Shown here: positions 47,012 to 56,340 of the stretch, piece by piece | Numbering within the stretch: the stretch's first letter is position 1 | Layout of the letters: each line of letters opens with the position of its first letter | Origin: Fuerstiella marisgermanici | Lineage (GTDB): Bacteria; Planctomycetota; Planctomycetia; Planctomycetales; Planctomycetaceae | Direction: 5' to 3' | Length of the DNA: 64,000 nucleotides | Assembly: GCF_001983935.1 (NCBI RefSeq) | Contig: NZ_CP017641.1 | Span: 2,418,001-2,482,000 of the forward strand | Position numbers and translations under genes: made by a program | Notes under the pieces: generated by a model | Seen by the model: the letters and a program-made list of their open reading frames with translations, nothing else | Told to the model about the DNA's origin: nothing | Databases searched by the model: none

Positions 47012-48103
47012 CTAATCTTTCACAAGGTCCGCCACGTAAATCGCGGTGATCGTTTTTCCGTCGTCGTCTTTTTCGTGGCTGGAGTACCAGGACAGCAATC
47101 CGTGTTGAGCGTCGACTTCGACGAAGCCGGGATAGGAATTGTCGCCGCCGCTGGGGAGTTCTGCGATGGGTTTTAGTTCGTCATCGATCAGCCAGTAAAG
47201 TGCCGTCTTTGGTCCGGCGGCGGTGTTCTTTCGGCCGCCGACCAGCCAGTGGTCTCCCCACTTTGCCAGTAGCGGGCCGCCGACGTAGTGAGGCAGTTCT
47301 TTGCGGTCCCATGTCTGGTAGGGAGGGCGGGAGCGAGCCAGTTGGGCGGTGGAACCTCGCTGGCGACTGAGTGCCAGCATGGTGCCGTCCGGCTGTATTT
47401 GAAATGCTGTTTCGTTGCCCTGCTGCGTCTGAAACAGTGACCGAAATCTCCAGTTGATCCCGTCCGAGCTTTCCAGCAACGCTCCTTCCAAAATCGAAGC
47501 ACCGCCCGCGCCGGATTCGGCTTCCGAATACGCTCGCTTACGACGACCGCAAAGGTAGGCCGTTTCGCCGTCAGTGACCGCTCGCCAAATGTAATGCCCG
47601 TACGTGCCTTCCATCTGGTGCGGTGCACTCCACGTTTTGCCGTCGTCGGTCCAGACCGTATAGCCAAGATGTTTGTTGATGTCATAGTCTTCGCGGGGCA
47701 GTTCGCCTTCGCCGCTGTACCACGTGCCGGTGTAGATGAACAGCTTTCCCTGGAATTCCAGAAAGTGCGGATCGCGCGTATCTCGCAACGGCACGGAAAA
47801 CTTATGCACGGTGTCCCACGTCTTTGCATCTTCGCTGCTGAGAACCATTATCGAGGACGTGGAAAACACCATGTGCCCATCCGGACAACTTCGAAACGTC
47901 AACCAGTACTTCCCCTTCCAGCGAATCAGATCCGTAAACGCATTGTGTTCACCGTTGTGAAACGCGCGACTAACATTCTGCACTCGCACGCCGGGCGAAT
48001 CGTCGTCCGCGCGAACGATCTGAACCGGGCATGCGAGCCACAACGCGGACAGTGACACGAATGCGACAATCAAGCGCTGTTGAAGTTGAAGGAGCCAGTG
48101 CAT
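47012..48103 (-). CDS. secreted sialidase-like (BNR) propeller protein
   Basis: 363 residues with a signal peptide (LIVAFVSLSALWLACPVQIV). Repeats of the sialidase/BNR type are visible (IMVLSSEDAKTWDTVHKF; GYTVWTDDGKTWSAPHQMEG; ALLESSDGINWRFRSLF; PPYQTWDRKELP), with a RxxDPHFLEFQGKLFIYTGT segment shared by exo-sialidase-like and glycosidase propellers. An Arg triad for sialic acid is not established by eye, so the substrate is open; a glycoside-processing role would fit a planctomycete. Confidence 0.75.
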   Translation of the reverse strand: MHWLLQLQQRLIVAFVSLSALWLACPVQIVRADDDSPGVRVQNVSRAFHNGEHNAFTDLIRWKGKYWLTFRSCPDGHMVFSTSSIMVLSSEDAKTWDTVHKFSVPLRDTRDPHFLEFQGKLFIYTGTWYSGEGELPREDYDINKHLGYTVWTDDGKTWSAPHQMEGTYGHYIWRAVTDGETAYLCGRRKRAYSEAESGAGGASILEGALLESSDGINWRFRSLFQTQQGNETAFQIQPDGTMLALSRQRGSTAQLARSRPPYQTWDRKELPHYVGGPLLAKWGDHWLVGGRKNTAAGPKTALYWLIDDELKPIAELPSGGDNSYPGFVEVDAQHGLLSWYSSHEKDDDGKTITAIYVADLVKD

Positions 48104-48790
48104 GGAATGAAACTCATTTCACAATCGAGAGGAAGGAATTTGTGAGGGACGGCAGTCGAATAGCCTCCTGCTGCGACACCGTCATCGTGAACGTTCGGGG
48201 TGTGAGAACCCTTGGCTGGTTGTTGAAATCTGAGTCGGCGGTGTGAGGGAGGATGGCCAGGATGTTTCGGGAGTGGTGGTGCCGGAGCTGCGCTTCGCTG
48301 GATTCGGCTTACGTTTTGATTTGGCTTGCGATCAGGAATTGTCTGCTGAGTGCCTTTTTGCCGGGGAGGCATGATGCCGCTTTTGTGGGGCTGTGTTCAT
48401 CAAGCTTCGCAGGATTCTTAGAGGCAAATCATAAGCCTGGACGCATCGCCCAACCAGTGACGGATCAACATTCGCCTCAGACGCATCGGCAGCTTCGCCG
48501 GATGAATGCGGCACCGACGTTTAGGAACGGTACAATCTGCAATGGCGTCGGTGAGTGTGTCGCAGACGGCGGCATTGTGGTCGATGACAGCCCGAGTCGG
48601 CGTTTGAGCGATCAGTTGATGCGGCGGAAGATGATCTCGATCGCTCGATGACGCACCCGTTCGCCGAATTCCTTCCAGGCACACCATTTGCGTTATCCAC
48701 AGTGCAAACCTTCAGGCGTGACAGCAGTCGCATTCGACACTTGTAGTTGAAACAGCCTGACTTCCGAAAATTTTAGCCAGGAGACATGCG
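48104..48790. other. intergenic region
   Basis: About 690 bp between divergent genes. Open frames on both strands have low-complexity, Arg/Cys-rich translations typical of shadows; there may be a decayed transposase but I cannot support one. Confidence 0.35.
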
Positions 48791-49960
48791 ATGACGCAGA
48801 CCATCGAACACTTTGAAACGATTGACTCAGAGCACCTTGAACAACTCAGCACGGCACGAGACAGCCTCTGCGTTTCAATCTATATGCCGACTCATCGGCA
48901 CGGCACGGATGTGCAGCAGGACCCTATCCGCCTGAAGAATGCAGTTTCGACGGCGAAGAAGCAGTTAGTCAAGGCGGGCCTTTCTGAAAGTGACGCGGAC
49001 GACTTGCTGCAGCCGGCTCGCGACCTGATGAACCTGGATGCATCGGACGAATTCTGGCAGCATCAGTCCGACGGCCTGGCGATTTTGCTTTCGCGAGACG
49101 AATCGTGTCTGTTTCAATTGGGAACAAAGTTCGACGAAGAAGTGGCCGTCAGCCATCGCTACCGCCTGAAACCGCTGTTGCGTTCGATGAATGCCAGCGA
49201 AGACTTTCATCTGGTCGCCGTCAGCCGCAACGCTGTTCGAGTTTTCCGAGGCTGCAAATCAGGGCTGAAGGAAGAACACTTCGACGACCTGCCAGCCGGT
49301 CTGGACGAAGGTGACAACGACGAGCAACGCGGCCACAACCGGCATTCATTTAAGGTGCGAGCCAACGCAGCGGATTCGTCGGTGCCTCACGGCCACGTTG
49401 AAAAGAAAGACGAAGAGGAATTAAAGCAGTACTTCCGCGACATCAAGGAAGCTGTGGGGGCTCACCTGCGAGCTCAAGACGCGCCTGTCGTGTTCGCCGG
49501 CGTCGAAGAATTGTTTCCCTACTTCAAGGATGAATTTGACTGTTGCCCGGTGCTTGATGAAGCGGTGCAAGGCAACTTCGACGATTCATCGGCCGACGAC
49601 TTACTGACGAAAGCGTGGCCCGTCGTCAGGAACCACTGCGATTCTGAACGCAAGGCGGCAGTTGACCGTTTTGGGGAAGCGAGCGGCACCAAGCACGGTT
49701 CGACAGATCTGAAGACGATCGTGCAGGCCGCCTTCAACGGCCGAGTGGACACACTGCTGTTGAAGCACGGCGATCGCAACTTCGGAACGTGTGATGACAA
49801 CGGGACCGTCGAACGCAGCGACGAAGCCGCATCGGCCGACACCTACGACTTGTACGACATCGCCGCCATCCGCACTCTACGAGCCGACGGGCGAGTCGTC
49901 TTCGTCAACGATGACCAGCTCAAATCCCCCATCGCCGCAATCTTCCGCTACGTCGTGTAG
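48791..49960 (+). CDS. bacterial archaeo-eukaryotic release factor (baeRF) family protein
   Basis: 389 residues; SD AGGAG about 8 bases upstream. Recognisable segments: DSLCVSIYMPTHRHGTDVQQ, DGLAILLSRDESCLFQL, FHLVAVSRNAVRVFRG, APVVFAGVEELFPYFKDEF and a C-terminal AADTYDLYDIAAIRTLRADG-like end. baeRF proteins are related to eRF1 domain 2/3 and are proposed to act in ribosome rescue or RNA quality control; members are widespread, often near stress genes, and poorly characterised. The usual GGQ-like loop is not obvious. Cytosolic, stand-alone gene. Confidence 0.8.
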   Translation: MTQTIEHFETIDSEHLEQLSTARDSLCVSIYMPTHRHGTDVQQDPIRLKNAVSTAKKQLVKAGLSESDADDLLQPARDLMNLDASDEFWQHQSDGLAILLSRDESCLFQLGTKFDEEVAVSHRYRLKPLLRSMNASEDFHLVAVSRNAVRVFRGCKSGLKEEHFDDLPAGLDEGDNDEQRGHNRHSFKVRANAADSSVPHGHVEKKDEEELKQYFRDIKEAVGAHLRAQDAPVVFAGVEELFPYFKDEFDCCPVLDEAVQGNFDDSSADDLLTKAWPVVRNHCDSERKAAVDRFGEASGTKHGSTDLKTIVQAAFNGRVDTLLLKHGDRNFGTCDDNGTVERSDEAASADTYDLYDIAAIRTLRADGRVVFVNDDQLKSPIAAIFRYVV

Positions 49961-50014
49961 CGTTTTCACCTTCATCGCCTCGCCCACACGCGCTTGACGA
50001 TCTCGTGAGTCGGC

Positions 50015-50046
50015 TTTGCAATCGCACACATGGCGGCGATTGCAAA
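50015..50046. terminator. hairpin downstream of baeRF gene
   Basis: Perfect 11-bp stem TTTGCAATCGC / GCGATTGCAAA, loop of 10 nt, 55 bp after the stop. A T-run appears only 25 bp later, so termination is likely but not certain. It may serve both converging transcripts. Confidence 0.6.
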
Positions 50047-50099
50047 AAGCTGATTCACGGGACGCACGCTTTTTTTCTTAGTGCGAGAAATAGGTTCTT

Positions 50100-50190
50100 G
50101 TGGAATTGGGACCGAGGCGTGTGGCCAGGAATGGAGCGAGGAACGGGCGGAATCCCGGGGGTTCTTCGCTACGCTTAGTCCCAACTGGCC
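50100..50190 (+). repeat. REP-like palindromic repeat, copy 1
   Basis: Begins gtggaattgggaccgaggcg and contains tcccgggggttcttcgctac. Nearly identical to copy 2 at 50246-50345 and related to copies at 53432 and 56423 (reversed). Confidence 0.8.
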
Positions 50191-50245
50191 CAGCCTTCCG
50201 TTCACGAGATGGACGCGTTCTTTGCGGTGGGCGAACGGGATCGTC

Positions 50246-50345
50246 GTGGAATTGGGACCGAGGCGTGTGGCCAAGGATGGAGCGAGGAACGAGCGAAATC
50301 CCGGGGGTTCGCTTCGCTACGCTCAGTGCAACCCCGGCCACACTC
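50246..50345 (+). repeat. REP-like palindromic repeat, copy 2
   Basis: Same start (gtggaattgggaccgaggcg). Its ends GTGTGGCC and GGCCACAC are inverted, so the ~85-nt unit can fold into one long imperfect hairpin. About 150 bp from copy 1, same orientation. Confidence 0.8.
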
Positions 50346-50376
50346 GAAGTAACCGTGACGCCACTTTGGTGGCGAG

Positions 50377-51585
50377 CTATCGCCTCAAAGCCAGTGTTGC
50401 CAGCGCATCACTTCGCCCTTCAGCGGCGTTTAGCCCTTCGCGGGCGAGTTCCAGCAGTGTGCCGGCGAGCTGATTGATCGGCGCGTCTTCGAGTCCAAAC
50501 CGGCAGGCCCGGTAGAACAGATTGCGCCATGTCACTTCGTCCTGGATTTCAGCAAGCACATCCAGCACGCGGTTAAGCGTGGGCTCGTGCGAAACAAGTC
50601 CTACCCAAAACGCGGGCACGGCCGCCAGGCGGGCGTCGGGCTGAGTATCGATCGTGCGGACTTCCAGGTGCGAATGACTTCTCACAGGAGTGAAGATGGT
50701 CCCCACCTGTAGCTTCCATACGTCGTCGAAACCTTCGTGCGCTTCATAGGCGTCGCTCAACGAACGCTTGTCTCCGGGGTGCAGAGTGCCTTCGATTTCC
50801 TGCAGCAACGCCGGCCGATCTGTGACCCAGTCAGCCCATCTTTCAAGTGAATAGTCCGGCGAGAATACGTCGTTCGGCAGCGAGCTGCGCTGTTCGTCCA
50901 TTTCCAGCCATAGCACGGGGCGAAGTGCCACAAACGACTGATCGCGAAACCTTCCCGGTGAGTTCGCGAGCAGCGCGATCGCCGCTGGTGTCGCCACCGT
51001 TAACGCTCGAAACTTACGCTGCCAGTCCTGAGCGTCCGCGTAGTCAAAGCTGACATGCACGCCCGCCGTGTTCAACATCGCTCGATGAGCCACGTTGGCA
51101 TTACGCCGGTAATGGTCGGCCATAATGTCGTAGCGGCGTTTGGGAATCCACGGCACGCGGCGAATATTGGTTCCGTCAAGGCCACTGGAAACGGCGACGA
51201 CTCCGTTGTTCCTTAACGCGGTGTTAAAGTGAAGCAGCCAGTGGTCCAGGTCAGCTTGCAGTTCCTGACTTGTGGCACGTGCCGGAGACGACCATTCGAT
51301 CTGATTACCAGGCTCCAACGTGACCTTACCCCAGTCGCCTTCGATGCCGAACAACAGATCGCCTCGAAAGACCTGCTCGCCACCAAGCGAAGTCTGCAAC
51401 TCATCAAGCAGCGTCAAAACACAACCGTCGCCGGTGTCGTACGCGATGCGCTGGCCGTCTGACGTCCGGACACAGATGTGTTCGACCTCCATCCCCACGC
51501 GATGCTGAGACTTCGGTTTGCAGCGACTACGAAAGTAGTCGGTCGCGTAATTTTGCAGCGATGGCGGTTCGAGAATCGTTTGCAT
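50377..51585 (-). CDS. glutamate-cysteine ligase-like protein (GCS2 family)
   Basis: 402 residues. Family segments: HRVGMEVEHICVRTSDGQRI near the N-terminus, TLEPGNQIEWSSPARATSQE (substrate and metal site), GVHVSFDYADAQDWQRKFRA, HSHLEVRTIDTQPDARLAAV. These belong to the plant/proteobacterial-type GCS2 ligases that join glutamate and cysteine (or act on related amino acids, e.g. EgtA). No glutathione synthetase is encoded nearby, so the product could be gamma-glutamylcysteine itself. Stand-alone gene. Confidence 0.85.
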   Translation of the reverse strand: MQTILEPPSLQNYATDYFRSRCKPKSQHRVGMEVEHICVRTSDGQRIAYDTGDGCVLTLLDELQTSLGGEQVFRGDLLFGIEGDWGKVTLEPGNQIEWSSPARATSQELQADLDHWLLHFNTALRNNGVVAVSSGLDGTNIRRVPWIPKRRYDIMADHYRRNANVAHRAMLNTAGVHVSFDYADAQDWQRKFRALTVATPAAIALLANSPGRFRDQSFVALRPVLWLEMDEQRSSLPNDVFSPDYSLERWADWVTDRPALLQEIEGTLHPGDKRSLSDAYEAHEGFDDVWKLQVGTIFTPVRSHSHLEVRTIDTQPDARLAAVPAFWVGLVSHEPTLNRVLDVLAEIQDEVTWRNLFYRACRFGLEDAPINQLAGTLLELAREGLNAAEGRSDALATLALRR

Positions 51586-51809
51586 GTGATTGATTTCAAA
51601 TGTAGCTTCGGTTCACAACGCGTTGACCGGGTGACAACGATTGACATCCCAGTGATATGTCGGAAGCCGGCGTTGCGGACAAGTGTTGATCCACCGCAAA
51701 GCAAAGGTCGTACCGTTTGAATGAAAGCTACTGGCTTGCGGTTTGGCGGGCCGCTGACATCCAAGGCGCGAGCGATGAAGCAGCGCGCTGAAAGGCCAGC
51801 AACCACGGC

Positions 51810-52619
51810 CTATTCGATCTTCACGCCATCGTCGCTGCTGATGAGCGTCAACGTGCTGTCGTTTTCAGGAGTTCGTTCCGCAACCACGTCGTCGCCATTC
51901 ATCACTTTCACCGTTGGCGGTCGACAGACCTGGTGCTTTCGTGAGTATTTCGGCGGCAGTTCGAACGATCGTTCTCCGATTGTGTATTGCACGGTTGCTG
52001 CCGCACGGTTTCGCAGAGTAAACGTCGTCGAGGCTGACTTTGGGCGACCAAACAACTGGACAGCGTAGTAAACGCCCGTCGATTCGCTTTGACTTAGAGC
52101 GACCCCGGTTTCCGTGACGTGTGGCTTGAGCATATTGCGGCGATGCCCGGGTGAGTTCTGCCAGCCAGTAAACGCCTGCTCTGCCAGCGCGTCGGTCGCG
52201 ATACCTTTGGTGCGGAAATGGTAGGCAATATTTTCAGCAACGATACAGAACTCATACCCCTGAGCGGCAACTCGCTGGCTGGGCTGCCGACCATCCGCCG
52301 TGTGGCCGTAGCGGTTGGTCTCTGCCATGTAATCTGCAAATTTCTGAGCCGTCTGCCGGAGCGTTTCATCCGTCGTAAGCGGATCCAAGTCTTCGGTTTC
52401 CCGAAACTGATTCGTTCGTTTAACGATACTCTCCGCCACCTGTGTCAGATCTGGATCTTTAACAGACCGAAAACGTCCCACATCTTCAGTGGAAACAATC
52501 TCCACATCATGCTGCTCATCCGTTTGCCCCCTCGCAAATCGCGAATCGCCGAGCAACACACAGCCTGCAACCAGCAGGAAATAGAAACGAGGGCACCATG
52601 AAACGATCGAATACAGCAT
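51810..52619 (-). CDS. secreted CAP (SCP-like) domain protein
   Basis: 269 residues from the ATG at 52619, preceded by AAGAAGGA; a longer in-frame start is less likely. Signal peptide (FYFLLVAGCVLLGDSRFARG). The CAP domain (about 60-195) shows VKRTNQFRETEDLDPLTTDE, GHTADGRQPSQRVAAQGYEF with its His, AENIAYHF, and the signature AFTGWQNSPGHRRNMLKPHV. The C-terminal ~75 residues form a beta-rich tail. Extracellular; CAP proteins bind sterols or lipids or act as proteases in some lineages, but bacterial roles are mostly unknown. Confidence 0.9.
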   Translation of the reverse strand: MLYSIVSWCPRFYFLLVAGCVLLGDSRFARGQTDEQHDVEIVSTEDVGRFRSVKDPDLTQVAESIVKRTNQFRETEDLDPLTTDETLRQTAQKFADYMAETNRYGHTADGRQPSQRVAAQGYEFCIVAENIAYHFRTKGIATDALAEQAFTGWQNSPGHRRNMLKPHVTETGVALSQSESTGVYYAVQLFGRPKSASTTFTLRNRAAATVQYTIGERSFELPPKYSRKHQVCRPPTVKVMNGDDVVAERTPENDSTLTLISSDDGVKIE

Positions 52620-52776
52620 GTTGAAATCCTTCTTCGGAACAAAGGGGCAAAAAAAACATAACCCCAATTCCCCGAAGCAGATGCCATACCATTCGCCAGT
52701 GTTCTCCCGCCGCCTGTCGCGTCGTCATGCGATGGTACGTTCCCGTGGCGGCGAAGTTTTGGATCGCAGCCGTGGG

Positions 52777-53391
52777 CTACACGTTGAGGGTTTCGATTGT
52801 TGCGAGGACTGCGGCAAGTAGAGCGGCGGTGAGCAGCACAACTGTGGAGCGGTGTGCGGGGATCCATTGGAATAGGGTGAGCTCTCCTCGATCACCGATC
52901 GGGTTTACTTTCATAGCCAGCCAGCCGGATGATTCGGCGAACAGGTAGGCTCCGATAATCATCCCGCCGATCATTACCAGGCTGTCGTAGTTGCCCTGGC
53001 CTAATGCAGCGGCACCGGTTCCTGGGCAGTAGGCTGACAGTGCGAACCCGGCTCCGAAGATTAGTCCGCCGATGATGTTCGCGGCGTAGCGAGTTGGCTT
53101 GATATGCATCTCCACCATGCCCAGCCGGTGCATCGCGTGAATGCCGATCATCCCGACGATCACCGCTGACAGCATCACCTTCACAACGGTGAAGTCGACC
53201 AGCAGCAACTGGCCGATCAGGACGTGATACTTCGCGACTCCGCCTTTCTGCAGCAGGAATCCAAAGACAATTCCAAAGACCAGTCCCAGCATGAGTGTGC
53301 GAAGCTTTGACGCGGGTACGGCAGGTTCGTTCGGTTCTGGAACTGGCGTCGGTACAGTTTCAGGAGTGGGTTGCTCAAGAATTGTGGACAT
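52777..53391 (-). CDS. YeeE/YedE-family sulfur transport protein (second half-protein)
   Basis: 204 residues from the ATG at 53391 (MSTILEQPTPETVPTPVPEP); a proline-rich cytosolic N-terminus precedes about five membrane helices. Conserved family motif with Cys: FGAGFALSAYCPGTGAAALG; also GLVFGIVFGFLLQKGGVAKY. YeeE/YedE channels take up thiosulfate or sulfur species. Two-half arrangement: it works with the neighbouring gene at 53554. A REP-like repeat lies between the two genes. Confidence 0.9.
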   Translation of the reverse strand: MSTILEQPTPETVPTPVPEPNEPAVPASKLRTLMLGLVFGIVFGFLLQKGGVAKYHVLIGQLLLVDFTVVKVMLSAVIVGMIGIHAMHRLGMVEMHIKPTRYAANIIGGLIFGAGFALSAYCPGTGAAALGQGNYDSLVMIGGMIIGAYLFAESSGWLAMKVNPIGDRGELTLFQWIPAHRSTVVLLTAALLAAVLATIETLNV

Positions 53392-53431
53392 CGTTTTAGT
53401 CTTATGGTTTGAGTCTGGAATTAAGTTTGAT

Positions 53432-53510
53432 GGGCTGTGTTCGAGGTTTGATCCCGCTTCGGGAACCCCGGGGGGGTTCCTTCGCTTCACTCAGTCCAAC
53501 CCCGGCCCGC
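53432..53510 (+). repeat. REP-like palindromic repeat, copy 3
   Basis: Contains tcgaggtttgatcccgcttc and ttcgcttcactcagtccaac, aligning with copies 1, 2 and 4. Placed between the two YeeE genes, directly upstream of the start at 53391. Confidence 0.65.
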
Positions 53511-53553
53511 TTGATGGAACCGGGTTCTCATTTTGGTGGGTCGTTATCTAGGT

Positions 53554-54144
53554 TCAGGTAAACATCAGCATGGCGACGGCGATGCCGCCGATGAAGAAGC
53601 AGATGGCGGACACCCATGATCCGACTGCCAGCTGCAGAGTTCCGCTGATGCCGTGGCCGCTTGTGCAGCCGCCTGATAGTCTCGCGCCGAAGGACATCAG
53701 AATTCCGCCCGCCAGCGCGACGGCGATCCGTAGGCCACCGCTGTCCGGGCCGAAGCGTGCCTGCCACATTTCCGGAAGCAGGCGTCCGGTCAACTCGCCG
53801 CCGGACCAGGCAGATACGAATCCACCGAGAATAACACCGACTACCAGCATGAACTCCCAGCCAATTTTTGGTGGATTGTCCTTAAAGTATTTCAGCGACT
53901 TCGTGTGCGTCGGAGCGATCACTTTTCCCAACAGCCCTGCGATCCGAGCATACGCCGTTGACGCGCCGAGCGGTTTGTTGGAGAAGTAGAAAGTAAACAT
54001 CGACAGCACGCCGATTAGTGCTCCGACCAGGTACGGCGACCACGCGGCGCCGGGGTACTGCAACGGGTCGATGGTTGGTTCCTGAGCCGCCGCGATCGCG
54101 GGAGTCAGCAGGGTGAGGACTGTGGTCGTAGTGATTTGTCGCAT
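53554..54144 (-). CDS. YeeE/YedE-family sulfur transport protein (first half-protein)
   Basis: 196 residues; hydrophobic N-terminus then about five membrane helices. Conserved motif GARLSGGCTSGHGISGTLQL carries the Cys of the sulfur-conducting path. Encoded 44 bp after the MBL-rhodanese gene and before the second YeeE gene, in one direction, so all three form a sulfur-handling operon. Confidence 0.92.
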   Translation of the reverse strand: MRQITTTTVLTLLTPAIAAAQEPTIDPLQYPGAAWSPYLVGALIGVLSMFTFYFSNKPLGASTAYARIAGLLGKVIAPTHTKSLKYFKDNPPKIGWEFMLVVGVILGGFVSAWSGGELTGRLLPEMWQARFGPDSGGLRIAVALAGGILMSFGARLSGGCTSGHGISGTLQLAVGSWVSAICFFIGGIAVAMLMFT

Positions 54145-54188
54145 GATGAGCTTCCACTCATTCTTCGGGAGGCGTCCCGTCGGCGCAA

Positions 54189-55583
54189 TTACTTTTCAAC
54201 GGGGAAACCGGCGGCTGTCCAGGCACTCCAGCTTCCGGGGACGTTATGCACGTGTTTGAACCCGCGTGATTGCATCAGGCTCGCGGCAATGTTGGCTCGG
54301 TAACCGCTAGCGCAATATGTTGCGATGGGCTTGTCTTTATTCAGTCCGGTGATGCGCTGCCGCATGTCGGCGACGAACTGGTGTTGAGCGTGGGGGACGT
54401 GACCAGCGTTCCATTCTTCGGGAGAACGCACGTCGAGGATCTGAAAGTGCGAACCGTTTTGCAGGTCGTCATGAAGTTCGTGTACCGAAACCTGAGGCAG
54501 CACTTGTAGTGGCAACCCGCTCGTTTCCCACGCCTTCATGCCGCCGCCTAGATAGCCCGCGAATTTGGTCAAGCCGACTCGAATTATCATGCGGGTGATT
54601 TGATCGACGTCGGTGTCGTCGCCGACAACCAGCAACAGGCGCTGTTCAGGATCGACCATCTGAGCAATCCACGGAGACAATTCAGGGCGATCACCGATGT
54701 TGATGGCACCGGGCACATGGCCGCCGCCGAAGGCCAGCATGCTGCGAGTGTCCACAATCGTGACACCGGGCTCACGACCAGCCGCACGAAATTCAGACGG
54801 CGGCAGTGCGGGGACGGTCGGCAGACGGTGCAACAGTTCGGCACCTGCAGCGTTGACCGCTTTCAGATGCGGGTAATGGACCGGTACTGGCGGCGCGTCA
54901 TCCACCACAAAGCTGCGGAATTCTTCGAACGCCGGGAAGTGCAGAGACTTGTTGGTGCGGCGTTCGTAGCCGATGGTGCTGACCAGCCGGTCTCCAATGT
55001 CAGCCCCGCACGCCGAACCCGCACCGTGGCCGGGATAGACGACGACGTACTCTTCCAGTTTCAGGAAGTAGTTGTACAACGTTTCGTACAGTTGTTTGGC
55101 AAGCGTTTCGGCCTGGTCATTGCCAAGGATGTCTGGCCGTCCGGCAGAACTGACAAACAGTGAATCGCCCGTGAACACCGCATGAGGCATCTCAGGATGT
55201 TTCGCTTCTGCTAATTCGAACGCCAGATGTTCAGACGTGTGGCCTGGTGTATGACGAGCGGTCAGGGTGAACGATCCGAAGTCAAACTGATCGCCACAGT
55301 GAACTTTGACGCCATCGAATTTGTAGTCGGCATCTTCGCCGCTGAGGTAGATCTCTGCGCTGCCAGCGCGATCGGCAAGCGACCGACTGCCGCTCATGAA
55401 GTCGGCGTGGATATGCGTTTCAAAAATATGGGTGATCGATAAGCCGTGCTTGCGAGCTGTCTGAAGATAGATATCGACATCCGTCCGAGGATCGATGACG
55501 GCCGCCTTTCCGGTGCTGGTGTCGCCAATCAGGTAGGACAGTTGAGCAATGCCGTCGGTCTGAGTTGTTTCGAGTACGAACAT
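54189..55583 (-). CDS. MBL-fold hydrolase fused to two rhodanese domains
   Basis: 464 residues. Residues 1-250: metallo-beta-lactamase fold with THIHADFMSGSRSLADRAG, HTPGHTSEHLAFEL and VFTGDSLFVSSAGRPDI plus VVYPGHGAGSACG, the ETHE1-like persulfide-dioxygenase pattern. Rhodanese 1 (about 265-360) lacks a Cys at the active-loop position (LLLVVGDDTD), so it is probably inactive. Rhodanese 2 (about 370-464) has Cys in ATYCASGYRANIAA and should be active. It is predicted to oxidise or transfer persulfide sulfur in the cytoplasm, downstream of the two YeeE/YedE importers of the same operon. Confidence 0.92.
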   Translation of the reverse strand: MFVLETTQTDGIAQLSYLIGDTSTGKAAVIDPRTDVDIYLQTARKHGLSITHIFETHIHADFMSGSRSLADRAGSAEIYLSGEDADYKFDGVKVHCGDQFDFGSFTLTARHTPGHTSEHLAFELAEAKHPEMPHAVFTGDSLFVSSAGRPDILGNDQAETLAKQLYETLYNYFLKLEEYVVVYPGHGAGSACGADIGDRLVSTIGYERRTNKSLHFPAFEEFRSFVVDDAPPVPVHYPHLKAVNAAGAELLHRLPTVPALPPSEFRAAGREPGVTIVDTRSMLAFGGGHVPGAINIGDRPELSPWIAQMVDPEQRLLLVVGDDTDVDQITRMIIRVGLTKFAGYLGGGMKAWETSGLPLQVLPQVSVHELHDDLQNGSHFQILDVRSPEEWNAGHVPHAQHQFVADMRQRITGLNKDKPIATYCASGYRANIAASLMQSRGFKHVHNVPGSWSAWTAAGFPVEK

Positions 55584-55791
55584 GACAAGCGTCTTCCCGC
55601 AATGAGTGTGAGTGATGCGGTAAGACCACTCTGCATATCACGTGCCAGGTTAAGACGCCGCAACGGGCGATGTGGTGAGATCAACAGACGGGCCGACTCT
55701 GGACGTGTTTCCACAGCCGCATGCCGTTGACATCCTGCAACTGTCGGAACCCGAATGAATTTCAAGGCCATTCACGTGGCGAGCTCTCGCC

Positions 55792-56340
55792 CTATTGAGA
55801 CGGCAATCGGTCGGCGTCGATCACATTGGTGAAGAATTCCGGCTCAAGCTTTGCGTTCGGATCACTGGAATGCAGCACAGAGACGTCGCCGGTCGCTTCA
55901 AACACGACGGCCAGCACCTCGTCATAATTCAGGGCGTTTGCTTCTCGCAGCTTGCCGAACAGGTCGCAGCGAGTAACGTTGGCTCGCTTCAGGTTGTCGT
56001 CCAGAATTTCTCGGCCACTCATCAACAGCAGAGGTTGATTGTCGACCCACTTGCTGACTTGAGCAGATCGCCGACGCAGCCACGCCACGAGCCACTGTCC
56101 AAGGTACAACATCGCCAGCGCGAACAGGCCGAGGACAAGCGCTGGTTTGGGGCTCGAAATGGTCGAGGCAAACAACGACCCCACGGCGACAGTCATGGCA
56201 AAGTCTGCTGCCGACATCTTTGAGAGACTGCGCAGGCCGACGATGCGAGTGTAAATCAGGATTGCCGCATAGGTTGCGACCCCGCTTAACATGACCATTG
56301 GCGCTTCCGTCCATCCCGACCACACCCATTTTTCCAACAT
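55792..56340 (-). CDS. DUF421 (YetF-like) membrane protein
   Basis: 182 residues from the ATG at 56340 (a GTG at 56349 is possible). Three N-terminal membrane helices (MVMLSGVATYAAILIYTRIV, KMSAADFAMTVAVGSLFAST, LVLGLFALAMLYLGQWLVAW), then the family's cytosolic domain (PLLLMSGREILDDNLKRANV; EANALNYDEVLAVVFEATGD). Family linked to membrane/spore resistance functions; mechanism unknown. Monocistronic. Confidence 0.9.
   Translation of the reverse strand: MLEKWVWSGWTEAPMVMLSGVATYAAILIYTRIVGLRSLSKMSAADFAMTVAVGSLFASTISSPKPALVLGLFALAMLYLGQWLVAWLRRRSAQVSKWVDNQPLLLMSGREILDDNLKRANVTRCDLFGKLREANALNYDEVLAVVFEATGDVSVLHSSDPNAKLEPEFFTNVIDADRLPSQ

Noticed and set aside
48253-48687. Possible decayed transposase between the sialidase-like and baeRF genes
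   Set aside because: Neither strand shows a DDE motif or conserved transposase segment; frames look like chance.
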